Positions 54,420 through 64,000 of a DNA stretch of 64,000 nt are shown in pieces. Below the pieces are notes generated by a model. It saw nothing but the letters and a program-made list of their open reading frames with translations, ran no database searches and had not been told where the DNA came from. The DNA is from Phyto melanocephala (taxonomy: Eukaryota; Arthropoda; Insecta; Diptera; Rhinophoridae). A program made the translations under genes and the position numbers. The first letter of the stretch is position 1. The number at the start of each line of letters is the position of its first letter. The DNA is taken from contig OW799233.1 of NCBI GenBank assembly GCA_941918925.1, forward strand, positions 77,937,797 through 78,001,796, written 5' to 3'.

Positions 54420-56251
54420 TTTTTATACCCGCCACCAAAAAAATGGCGGGGGTTTATTCATTTTGTCATTTCGTTTGTAACACATCGAAATATCCATTTT
54501 AGACCCCATATATATTCTGAATCAGGGTTCGATTTGATGATGATCTAGCTATGTCCGTCCGTCTGTCCGTCTGTTGAAAGCACGATATAGGTCGCACCGA
54601 AAAAGCTAGGGGGCTCAAATTTCTTTCTTATAGACAAGGTTTGTTTGGTATTGAAATGGGCTAAATCGGCTTATTAGGATGAGAGTTATAGCTCGAAAAG
54701 CAAGAGTAGGTCGAAAAAACCGTGTCCTAAGAACATCGAATAAAATGGAATTGTGTCCAAACGCATTAACGTAGACTCATGAAACTTCGAATATATATTT
54801 CTCGGGACAAAGCAATATTTCTCCCCGAAAATTATCTAAATGCATTATTATTATCTATGCATTAGGAGAGGAGTTATCGATCAAAATGTACGAAAATTTG
54901 TACCGCGCAGTGTATTTTTCGGTATACTTAAAAACAAAAACGTCATAAAAGGAACAAAATTGGATGTACGACTCTGAAATTTTGCACACTTTGCTTTTTG
55001 GTGAGACGCTTTTTTGTAACGGAAAATTAATGTGCCACGCCCACTTTTACGCCCACCTCCCATATAACGTTTTACCTAAAATTCATATAATTTCTCTATT
55101 AATAAAGATTTTGGAATAATAAAGGGCTATATTGAAACACCTAAGTTGTACTCATTCGCAAAAATAACTTTGACACGCCTACTATAACGCCCACTTTTCA
55201 CGTTATCTACCGTTAATGAAATTTAAAAGCTCATAAAACCGCCAAAGTTAAAGGTATGATGATCAAATTTGCTACATATATCCTTCTAATCAATGTAATT
55301 GTTGTGCCAAAAAGTTTAGGTGACACGCCCACTTTAACGCCTTCCTCCAATATAAGGGTTTATCTTAAATTCATGTAATTTCTCTATTGACAAAGTTTTA
55401 TGGAAAAAATAGGACTATATTGAAATATCTAAGTTGTATTTATTAGCAGAAACTTTATTGACACGCCTACTTTAACGCCCACTTTCATTGAAAGACTACA
55501 TTTACAAAAGCATTTTAGTAGCATATCGAAGTTATAAAGGGTCGTTAAATTTTATGTTGAATTTAAATAAAACACAAATTATTTAGAATATTATTATTAT
55601 TTCTTTTTGTAATTATAATATTTGTATGGTTCAATTATGTATTTAACAAAATATCGGCCAAATGGCCCCCCCCATCCTTGGCGCCACTCCTCTATCTGAT
55701 GGTCCAAATTTTCAATTACAATGTTAATGCTCAATTGTTGGGCATGATGATGAGGCGAGGATGACTGCTCTTTTGCCACACTATCGCAAAACCCAGCAGT
55801 GGTTCCCATTCAACGAACTAAGAAGGCATTCACAGATTTTCTAACATTTTATACAGACCTTTTTTGCAGAAATTTTAATATTTTTTACAATTCTCCCGAT
55901 TCTGGACGAATTTGAACGATTATGTTGATCAAAAGAATTACGAAGTGCACAAAATGCATTTTGATTTGAACGCTCATTTTTATAAAAAAACCTGAATAAC
56001 TTTTAAGCGTTGCTCATTTGCGTATCTTTCCACGGATCAAATTGAGTAAGTTTTAGATTGAGAAATGTCAAGTGAAATGCAGAAAACAAATTTAAAGACT
56101 AGGTGTAGTTCACCTTCAACATGGGCCCTTTATTATAAAGAGATTATTCCATAATGATTAACAAAATAATAAATATTGTGCTTTAAATGTACACAAAATT
56201 GGTGGTGGGTATTAAAGATTCGGCACAGCCGAATATAGTGCTCTTACTTGT
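54420..56251 (+). mobile_element. Subfamily B DINE-like element, full length
   Basis: TTTTTATACCCGCCACCA at the start, GTCCGTCCGTCTGTCCG at 54554, repeated core blocks, the Tc1-like unit (about 55545-56131), GGTGGTGGGTA, hairpin TTCGGCACAGCCGAA and TATAGTGCTCTTACTTGTT. The least decayed B copy in the window. Confidence 0.8.
55545..56131 (-). pseudogene. Tc1/mariner-like transposase remnant inside DINE-like element
   Basis: Antisense: YANEQRLKVIQ-type HTH around 56020-55900, then 55809-55600 with CDSVAKEQSSSPHHHAQQL and IVIENLDHQIEEW, GYIIEPYKYY-like tail. Nearly identical to 12450-12627, showing that both came with the same DINE-B lineage. Confidence 0.7.
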
Positions 56252-57654
56252 TATTCATTAAATATTATTAAAATTAATAATAATAACAATAAAAAAATGG
56301 AAGTTGTAATAATGCAAAGCTATTTATCGAGCAGACAAAATCCTACCTTTAACTAAAGGCAAGTTGTAATGATGGCACTTAATCTATCATGCATAGAAAT
56401 TGTTATTGTACTTCAAATCAATATTTAACAATATTTAAGAAAAAATATTTAGGCTCAACAAAAAGAAAACATTTCTTGCTACAGTCGTCTATAATATAAT
56501 TTTTAATAATTTTTTTGAAGTTTATTTTAAAGACAATAACAATTTTTATGAACAATAAAGTAAAGTCTACTTTAAAATTGATAATTTGTCAATTACAATT
56601 GATATTTTTTAAGTTATATATAGTAATCCAAAAGTATTAATTAAATATTGTTTAAAAAAAAAATTCAAAAAAAAATCAATTGAAATTTTTAAATTAATAT
56701 ATTTGATAATTTTTAAAATTCAATAAATAATTATACAACACAAATACAGGTGGTATAGTTGTATAAAAGAAAATAATTTATGCTTACAAAAAAAGTTAAT
56801 TCAAAAATAGATTATAAATATTTATCCCTTTTTTGTACACATTTAACAATACAATTTTTTCCTGTTTCATTCTTCAAAAAATTACAAAATTTAATACATC
56901 CAAAAACAGTACAAATATAAAAAAACAGTACTTTTTCGTACTGTTTTAGGTATTGTGAATAAAACAGTACATATTACAAAAAACAGTACATGTACTGTTT
57001 AAAACAGTACGAACGGCAACCCTACTTGGGCCAACAAACGAGTATTCGTTTGTCGAAAAGTACTTACTGGGGCAAGAGATATCTGTTCTGGGCCGTTGCC
57101 TATCCTTGCGGTCCTGTGTTATTACCCGGAGCTTGGTGGCAGTACTTCCTAGTTTTAATACCTTTTCGGCCTGCAGTACAATACGCTTTCGTTTGGCAAA
57201 ATATATCCATGGTCTTTAGCACAGCTTCTATAGGCTGCTGTCAGATTAATGGGTGTCTCTATCTCGTTGGTTACAACCTGGCAACCTCGATCATCTCTGC
57301 GTGGAGCCCAACGTTTATTCCAGCGTTGATGACTCTCTGGTTAGTACGGATGACCACGTAGTCTTCAGAAATTTGTATTAGATTCTCTTTCTAACGGAAA
57401 TACATTTGGTAGTCTACCAAGCAGTTTCTAAAAATTCTCTCCACCTGCTGTTCATGAGTGTATCGAGCATGTCTCATTATATTTTGTAGCACGATGACAA
57501 AATCCTTAGAGGTCTCTCGTGGTTTTTGCTTTCGCTGCGAATCGCATCGTCTAATTCCCTAATGTGGTGGTAGGAAAAATTTTAAGACAGCATGCTTAAA
57601 ATTTTTCCATGTTTGCCACTGATGATTGATGATTTCTGAACCACAATAGTGCCG

Positions 57655-57820
57655 AGTCTTTAAGCAATTCAGATACAGTTCTCGGCAACATATTTTTATT
57701 CACGCCGTCTACATAGGCCAACTATTCCACTCGCTCAAGTCTTTAAGCAATTCATATACAGTTCTCGGCAACATATTTTTATTCACGCCGTCTACATAGG
57801 CCAACTATTCCACTCGCTCA
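57655..57820 (-). repeat. 83-bp tandem duplication in gag relic
   Basis: AGTCTTTAAGCAATTCA starts at 57655 and again at 57738, and the units differ at one base. The length is not a multiple of three, so it shifts the gag frame. Confidence 0.9.
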
Positions 57821-58140
57821 ATAAACGCTATGGGGTCATTTTCCCTTTCATATCGGGACGACCTCTTTCGTACGATGTATATTATTACTAAATAGGTTAA
57901 GTCGCTAGGAAGTGAACTGTAGCTGCTTGCAGTCCTGCTCTTGCCGACATATACGACTTCTGGATATTTTCAATTGAATGGACATACCTAGTGTGATTAG
58001 GATGGGACAACGACCATGCTTACTTTTGAGGTCCTTCAGTCTAGTCAACACATTCTCTTTATGTTTGCAAGAAATAAATGATTCAAACCGTTTCCTCATC
58101 TTATCTACCGTGCTACTTGCCTCTAAATTGAACTCTTTTT

Positions 58141-59021
58141 AAGTATTGGACTAGTTTGGTCTTCGCAGCACCCATAAGGCGCTAACCATATTGCCTGTGA
58201 AATGCCTTTCCTCTTGTTCAGCAAAATTGGCCCTGCTCGGGAGCAAAATGTGCCGAATCCCTAGTTATTCCGGGTTTAAGCTAAGATAAAACTTAGTCAA
58301 GCCCAAGGTCCCGTTTCAAAAACGAATATTGGGAAAAAATCATACTCTACATTCCTTTTTTCTTCTTTGCTACCTTTCTGCTTTCTCTGACTTTTTCCAA
58401 ATAGCATTAACCCATTGTCTACCCTGACTTGGGTACTCACACCTTATCTGCCTCATCATCTTCTGGAATCTCTGTGGTAACAAGAACTTAATTCATCGGA
58501 TGTAATCCGCCCCAATGGTACACCATTTAAACAGTAAAACTATATTGGGTTTTTAAATAAATATGTGTAGGTTAAAGCATTTTGTTTAAGATTGGAGACA
58601 TTTTAATTTTTTTGGGACTTTTTTATTGGGAGCTTTTTTATGATACTCATGCGGTTTCAACGTACGTTCGATTTGTAAAACTCGGCACAACGGCGCCTGT
58701 GAAACAAATGAGAGTGCCAAAAAAATATTAAATAAACCTATTTCACAGAAAATTATCTAACGATTTCAATTATGCTACTCTTATTACAGATCATTTTAAC
58801 TGATTTGGTTCGATTTAAGACACATTATCTCGAAATGTATGTAAAGAATCGTCATTATTTTTCATTTATTAAGAAAATAATAAAAAAAAGTTCTTTGATT
58901 ATTCGTTTACCTAATGCGAAAATTCCAGCAGCCTGTTCTTGCCCTATTTTTTGCTAGAGGTAAAATTATAAATGACAAGTTTTCAAAAATGTTTTGCATG
59001 CAAAAATGCAATTTATGATTT
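58141..59021. other. Sequence beside gag relic, no clear feature
   Basis: Up to about 58700 it may be untranslated sequence of the gag relic; a GGCGCCGTTGTGCC-like stretch (antisense, about 58690) could be a primer-binding site, but no LTR is visible. Nothing recognised in 58740-59021. Confidence 0.35.
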
Positions 59022-59686
59022 ACATATCGCACTTGATCAACAAGAGGGTATTAACTCAAAATTTTTGAGTTTTCAGTGGAGTCAAAAAACTGTTTGTGGC
59101 CACATTTTAACAGAATTTAAAAATTCAAATATACCATAGGAAGCAAATTCCATTTGAAAATATATATATACATTGTTTTTGTTTTAAATTTTACTAATCA
59201 TTGCAAAAAAATCTATTTTTTGAGTTAACACCATTTTTTCATGAAAAGGGTCACAACTCAAAAAAAATTTGAACAATTTTTTCATAAAAAGAGTCACATT
59301 TCGAATTAAAATTATAGAATAAAAAAAATTTTGTCAAAAAAATAGTATCAACTCAAAATACAACCAAATATAAATAAAACAGTTTGATTATTTTTAACAT
59401 AAATAAAGGCTCAAATCAAAATAATACCTTTTTTATGAAAATATACGATTCTTACCTATTTCAACTTTTGTATTAACTCGAAATAATACCTTTTTGTTAA
59501 AATAAAGGTAATCACTACATTATCATGAATATGGTCTCAAAAGTGGTTTTCGAGATGAAAGAGTAAACGGAATACGTTGAAATTTTTACAGTAGATAGAT
59601 ATTGATGTTGTTTGCTGATTTCTTGAAAAAAGTGATATTTTAAAAATTTTGAGTTAATACCCTCTTGTTGATCAAGTGCGATATGT
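59022..59686. mobile_element. Short element with long inverted ends, same family as 59936
   Basis: Both ends read CGCACTTGATCAACAAG, then GGGTATTAACTCAAAATTTT on the left, and the perfect inversion extends to TACATAT. The right 460 bp is an inverted copy of 59936-60400. TA flanks are possible on both sides. No coding sequence. Confidence 0.8.
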
Positions 59687-59935
59687 ATCTACCCCCTACA
59701 AATTTCAAAATTTTACAGGAAAAAATGTTTTTTTTTATTATTATAAACTTTATACGAAAACCTAAAGTTTTTTGTGTCTAATGCTAGATTTATGTTCAAT
59801 ACGTAAAATATAAGAAAAAAATTGTGTTTTCTTTACATTTTGTACTAGTTATGGCGCCTATGATCAAACATTTTTTATTGGTCTAACAGGAAACAGGAAA
59901 AATGTGGTGCTGGTGATATTTGTTTATTTTTTTTT

Positions 59936-62665
59936 TGTATATATCGCACTTGATCAACAAGAGGGTATTAACTCAAAATTTTTAAAATATCACTTTTTTC
60001 AAGAAATCAGCAAACAACATCAATATCTATCTACTGTAAAAATTTCAACGTATTCCGTTTACTATTTCATCTCGAAAACCACTTTTGAGTCCATATTCAT
60101 GATAATGTAGTGATTACCTCTATTTCAACAAAAAGATATTATTTCGAGTTAATACAAAAGTTGAAATAGGTAAGAATCGTATATTTTCATAAAAAAGGTA
60201 TTATTTTGATTTAAGCCTTTATTTATATTAAAAATAATCAAACTGTTTTATTTATATTTGGTTGTATTTTGAGTTGATACTATTTTTTTGATAAAATTTT
60301 TTTTATTCTATAATTTTAATTCGAAATGTGACTCTTTTTATGAAAAAATTTTTCAAATTTTTTTTGAGTTGTGACCCTTTTCATGAAAAAATTCTTTAGT
60401 TATAACCATTTACATGATATCGTGTTTTTAGTAAATCTACTTTAACATAAAAACTTGTTGATAACGAAATCAATTACTCATTGCAATAATAATAAAAATA
60501 TTAATATATAATAATCATTGTATTTTGTATTGGTCAAACCAACAATAGTTAATAAAAATTCAATATGACGTGTCCAAACCTACAACATTATTCTGCGCCT
60601 TTGCGTTTACAGGATATTCATTGTGATAATAATAGTTATAGCTCTGCAGATCCATTTAGCAGTGATTCCAATGACGATTTCAATCAATCGTTAGTAAGTC
60701 AAAGCAGTTCTTCGGACATAGAAATGCAGGAAGTGGTTAACGGAAGAAAAAAACTTACTAATTATAAGGCACAAACAAGAAACAAAAACGCCAACAGCAT
60801 TTGCGAAACTCAGGATATTCATATACTTCGCTATATAATCGTACATATAAAATAAAAGAAAAGCGCCTGCGAACTCCTTGTGGAGAAAACTGCCGTTTTA
60901 GGTGCAACGAAAAAATAACAGAATCTTCACGTTATCAAATATTTCAAAAGTATTGGGATACAAGTGACTTAGAAAGACAGAGGGAATTCATTTCAAGTCA
61001 CACAAAACCTATAAGCCCCAAATATAGATATTCAAGCACTCAAAATTATCGTAGTTTAAACAACGCTTTTTTCTTGGAAATGGACTCAAAACTTATCCGA
61101 GTATGCAAACAATTTTTTAAATCAACTCTCGACATAAATGATAAAGTTATTGCAACAGTAATTAAAAAAACGAGCGAAGAAGGATTTGTGGAACCTGATT
61201 ATCGTGGAAAGCATAATAAGCACAAGTGCGTTAGCCCAGAAATCAAAGATGGAATAAGGCAATTTATAAAAGATATTCCGAAAATTGAGTCCCACTACTT
61301 CCGCGCGCAAACATCCCGTGAGTTTATAGAGAGCGGTAAAAGTATTGCCGACTAATACAAGGACTATGAAGAAATCTGTAAAAACAATCATTCAACACCA
61401 CCTGGAAGCAACATTATGTTCCGCAGAATATTCAAGGAAGAATTTAATATTTCATTTTTTAAGCCGAAAAAAGATCAATGTGATCTCTGCGCATCGTTTT
61501 CCAATTCTGATGAAAATGGAAAAAAAAAAAATTAAATGAGGATTACACTTCACACCACGAAGAAAAGGAACTATGTCGAAAAGAAAACGATATAGGTAAA
61601 CAACATGGTAATGTAGCTGTTTATGATTTGCAAGCAGTTCTCCGATTGCCAAAAGGACTAACTTAAAGCTTTTTTTATAAAAGCAAAATAAATTGTTACA
61701 AAAAATTGTGCAAGAAGCAAAAAGTACTCAAGATTTGGATTTAATTTTTTACTCCGACAACTGCTGTGGACAGCAAAAAAATAAATACCTGCTTTCGATG
61801 TATTTCTATGCTGTTCAAAAATATAACATACGGAGCATAACACACAAATATTTAATTCAAGGCCACTCCCAAAATGAAGGAGATAACGTTCATAGTGTTA
61901 TTGAAAAGCAAGTCAAACGACATCTTTTAAGCAAACCGATATATACGGCAGACCAATACATCAAGTTAATAGCCACCGCTAAAAAGACTGGCACGCCATA
62001 TAAAGTTCATGCCTTAAAGTATGATAAATTTCATGATCTTAAGAGCTTACAAGAGCAATGGGGTAAAAATTTTGTTAAAAATGATGCCAATGAAAATGTT
62101 AACTGGCATAATATCAAAGTTTTGCATGTAGAAAGTCCTATTCCTTTAATATATAAAAATTCCTATAAAGATAAAGATTTTTCAAAAATAACGGTCCGGA
62201 AAAACAAATTCAAATGTACCAGCTATTGGGAAAATCTTAAGTAAGTTTTTAATTAATTTTTTTTTCTTAATATTAATGTTATATTAATTTCAATTATTCA
62301 GTTTATCTTCTATTTATTCGGATATGCTACCCCTGTCTGAAAATAAGAAAAAGGATCTTAAGGAACTTGGAAAAAAAATATAATCCCAAAACACATTTAT
62401 GAGGTGTATTACAAAAATTTAATTGATACTTAATTTAAACAAATAATAATTGTTACCATTTTCAATTAATAATGAATACTCGTAGTAGTATATCTGAAAT
62501 AAAGAACATGTATTCAATATACATAATATATTATATAAAAATTTGAACTAATATTTTATCGTGGTGAATATCATTAGGTAAAATAAGAATTCACTTTTCG
62601 AGTTACTACCTTTTTGTTGAAAAAATTTTTTTTTATTTTATTAAAATTTCAACAAAAGCGTCATA
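59936..62665 (+). mobile_element. Transposon-like element with SDNCCGQQKN gene, right end lost
   Basis: Left end ATATCGCACTTGATCAAC and about 460 bp of subterminal sequence with spaced GAGTTRATAC boxes, then a spliced transposase-like gene (60565-62383). A right-side box CGAGTTACTACC and TTTTTGTTGAAA remains at 62595-62620. The right inverted end is not seen before the hAT copy at 62668. Confidence 0.7.
60565..62383 (+). pseudogene. Transposase-like protein of an SDNCCGQQKN family, broken
   Basis: Parts in order: 60565-60800 acidic Ser-rich N-terminus; 60800-61355 with EKRLRTPCGENCRFRC (Cys-rich), HKCVSPEIKDGIRQFI; after a stop at 61353, PPGSNIMFRRIFKEEFNISF and KDQCDLCASF; a shift at an A-run near 61525; AVYDLQAVLRLPKG; a deletion near 61690; then 61693-62240 with LIFYSDNCCGQQKNKYLLSM and YLIQGHSQNEGDNVHSVIEK. 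A phase-correct intron (62241-62301) leads to a last exon ending LSENKKKDLKELGKKI. I recognise this as a widespread arthropod family. A DDE-type role is inferred from acidic motifs and the flanking inverted ends. Confidence 0.75.
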
Positions 62666-62667
62666 AT
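62384..62667. other. 3' sequence of the SDNCCGQQKN element
   Basis: AT-rich untranslated sequence with a GAGTTACTACC box at about 62600. Ends at the hAT copy. Confidence 0.5.
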
Positions 62668-63474
62668 TAGGGTTTGGGATTTCCCGGTCTTTTTATGTTC
62701 CCGGGAAACGGGAATTAAAAAATCGTCTTCCCGGGAATTCCCGGGATTCCCGAAAATAATATTTCTTTTAAAATAAATAATGTTTGTTAACTTTAACATT
62801 ACGATTTGGTTAATAATTCATTGTTTTAGTAGTAGTTTATTTTCCATTACAGTCCTTATTGTGTCAGCATTACATCTTCCGGAAATATAAACTTAACCCA
62901 AATTATAAAAATAATTATTGGCATGTAAACAGATATATTTTTTGGACAACACTACTCCACTCGTCTAATACAAGAGCAAACCTCAAATTGTCGCTAATTT
63001 GACTGGATATTGTTTTCGCCATCGTATTTTTAACGGCGTTGTAATATTTTATTACAATGTTTTTAACATCAGTTTCGTTTTGGTAACGTCATATTTTTAC
63101 TGAAAAAACTTTGACGAATAAAAGAACCTTGTGTAATTGTTCGAATAGATATTCCATCGACTGCTGCAAATTTTGAAACAATTTCTGGTAATGTTTGGGT
63201 GTCTAAAAAACTTTTAATGGTGAAATTTTTTTTTATTTGGTGCAGGTGTTGAAGAATCGTTTTTAAATTTTATTTTATAACGAAAAGAAGGTGCCGCATG
63301 AGACCACTAGTACTACCGCCCTTGAACATTAACCTTTTCGGGAAATATTACATTGCGCTGCGTTGTCTACTTTTGAAAATAGTTCCAAACTTCAGACATT
63401 TTGCTTCTAAGCATAGTGAATTTTAAAAAAAGTTTTATTAGAAAAATTCAATCATAAATAAAAAAAATTATTAT
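62668..63474 (-). mobile_element. hAT deletion derivative, copy 2 (inverted)
   Basis: Inverted relative to 41095-42295 and matching it over about 700 bp, from TAGGGTTTGGGATTTCCC at 62668 through the same transposase scraps (63030-63300) to about 63474. It retains the terminal 60 bp missing in copy 1 but lacks copy 1's other end. Confidence 0.8.
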
Positions 63475-63791
63475 ATATGATTTTTCCAAGCTTGAGATCA
63501 ACTTTTTTAGTTTTTTTATAAAAAATTATTTATTTTAACCAATATTTCGCTACCAAACAATGGGTAGCTTCTTCCGGGTAATATGTATACAAATTTTATA
63601 AAAACAAAAAACAAATTCAAAACAATTTCAAATTGAAAAAAATATTTTGTAAAAAGGCGGGAAAATATTTTTTCAATATAAACAATTTTTGAAATATACA
63701 AACAAACAAACATACAAAAATAATTCATTCACATATTTATAGTAATAATTTACAAAAATAACAACTAATACATACTATTAGACTACCGTTT
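63475..63791. other. No feature
   Basis: AT-rich. A 70-codon antisense ORF has no family resemblance. Confidence 0.45.
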
Positions 63792-64000
63792 TCAGATCTT
63801 ATTAACTAATAATCTATAATTTTGGGCAACATTTGCAGTATCAGTCTTATAATTAATTCTCTGTGTAGGTGGTACTTTAATAATTTGTAACATTTCTAAC
63901 ATATTCCTACGTCTGTAATTGTTTTCTTTGTTTAAAATTAATGTTTTATTGAAGTCTGGATAATGATTAGAAAAAAAAAATTATACTTACAAATTCTGTG
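63792..64000 (-). pseudogene. Penelope-like element, C-terminal coding end
   Basis: Antisense: NHYPDFNKTLILNKENNYRR, MLEMLQIIKVPPTQRINYKT and AQNYRLLVNKI then a stop at 63792. The pattern (H-x-FDF-x-x-x-ILxxExNxxxR, then E-x-x-x-I and IN-x-x-TD) is the tail of the GIY-YIG endonuclease domain of Penelope-like elements. The reading is lost in a T10 run at about 63972; the rest lies outside the window. Confidence 0.6.

Larger units (their letters stand above)
54240..56660. repeat. Large imperfect inverted repeat inside hAT element
   Basis: Left arm 54240-54415 and right arm 56290-56660 are inverted copies. They share TTAATACTTTTGGA, ATATCAATTGTAATTGACAA, AAGTAGACTT, ATTACAACTTGCC and GGATTTT. 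The right arm has about 190 bp more than the left. A DINE-B copy (54420-56251) sits at the centre. Confidence 0.75.
52868..57024. mobile_element. hAT element (4157 bp) with CTTGGGCC duplication
   Basis: Ends TAGGGTTGCC on both sides, flanked by the exact 8-mer CTTGGGCC (52860-52867, 57025-57032). AGTAC/GTACT boxes crowd both ends (52890-52950, 56910-57010). No transposase; the interior is occupied by two DINE-like elements and a large inverted repeat. Confidence 0.88.
52741..58140 (-). pseudogene. gag: LTR retroelement gag relic split by a hAT element
   Basis: Antisense, 58099-57905 (MRKRFESFISCKHKENVL) and 57870-57600 (SSRYERENDPIAFIERVE, AYVDGVNKNMLPRTVYELLK) resemble the capsid start of Ty3/gypsy gag proteins. 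Decayed reading continues to 57025 and, beyond the hAT element, to about 52741. Many stops and an 83-bp tandem duplication (57655-57820) are present. No pol or LTR was recognised. Confidence 0.55.

Noticed and set aside
56990..57361. 123-codon + strand ORF
   Set aside because: Starts in the hAT end and crosses the insertion junction into the gag relic, so it is not a gene.
25000..64000. Last bili exon
   Set aside because: Looked for the FRMD8 F3 end (LSWD and final helix pattern) in unique gaps and found no convincing candidate; probably beyond the window.

Overview
The window is AT-rich animal DNA from a higher fly, probably a calyptrate (blowfly, house fly or flesh fly group). That is an inference from three things: the one host gene is a fly-type FERM gene, and the dispersed repeats are dipteran DINE-1/mini-me-like elements with runs of GTCC/GTCT and conserved terminal hairpins. 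The splice sites are short GT/AG insect type. No prokaryotic gene, tRNA, rRNA or CRISPR array was seen.

Host gene. One cellular gene lies on the + strand: the orthologue of FRMD8 (fly bili). Seven coding exons are readable between 2577 and 24988: 2577-2944, 3013-3779, 14838-15004, 15129-15475, 24355-24516, 24580-24768 and 24859-24988. They total 2130 nt (710 codons) in one continuous frame. The 3' end is not in the window, so intron 7 is at least 39 kb. Introns 2 (11.1 kb), 4 (8.9 kb) and 7 are filled with transposable elements, most of them nested.

Layout. 1-2576: upstream DNA with one DINE-like element inserted into another. 3942-14250 (intron 2): a Helitron with a 118-bp tandem array, a pogo/Tigger relic, two copies of a hairpin element with palindromic 4-bp duplications, two Harbinger-like MITEs and two long DINE-like copies. 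15476-24354 (intron 4): a MITE, a hAT-like element with ACCGG repeats, a LOA-like LINE with RNase H, a second Helitron and a DINE-like copy. 25257-36731: a DINE-like element split by a 9.5-kb TA-flanked insertion that holds a young Ty3/gypsy element (LTRs differ at 1 of 196 bases) and a decayed second one. 37167-42783: a DINE-like element split by a LINE, itself split by a PIF/Harbinger transposon and a hAT derivative. 42800-52740: DINE-like copies, a Tc1-like MITE, a Transib element with exact CACAGTG ends and CGCCG duplications, an inverted DINE pair and a third Helitron. 52741-58140: a retroelement gag relic split by a 4.2-kb hAT element with an exact 8-bp duplication. 59022-62665: an element family with long inverted ends and a spliced transposase-like gene carrying an SDNCCGQQKN motif. 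The window ends in a second, inverted copy of the hAT derivative and the C-terminus of a Penelope-like element.

How the parts relate. The larger (DINE-B) repeats carry a deleted Tc1/mariner-like unit with its own inverted ends, so rolling-circle copying appears to have spread a cut-and-paste element. Nesting gives a partial relative order of insertion. Only the first gypsy element looks recent. All transposase and polymerase genes seen are broken by stops, frameshifts or deletions.
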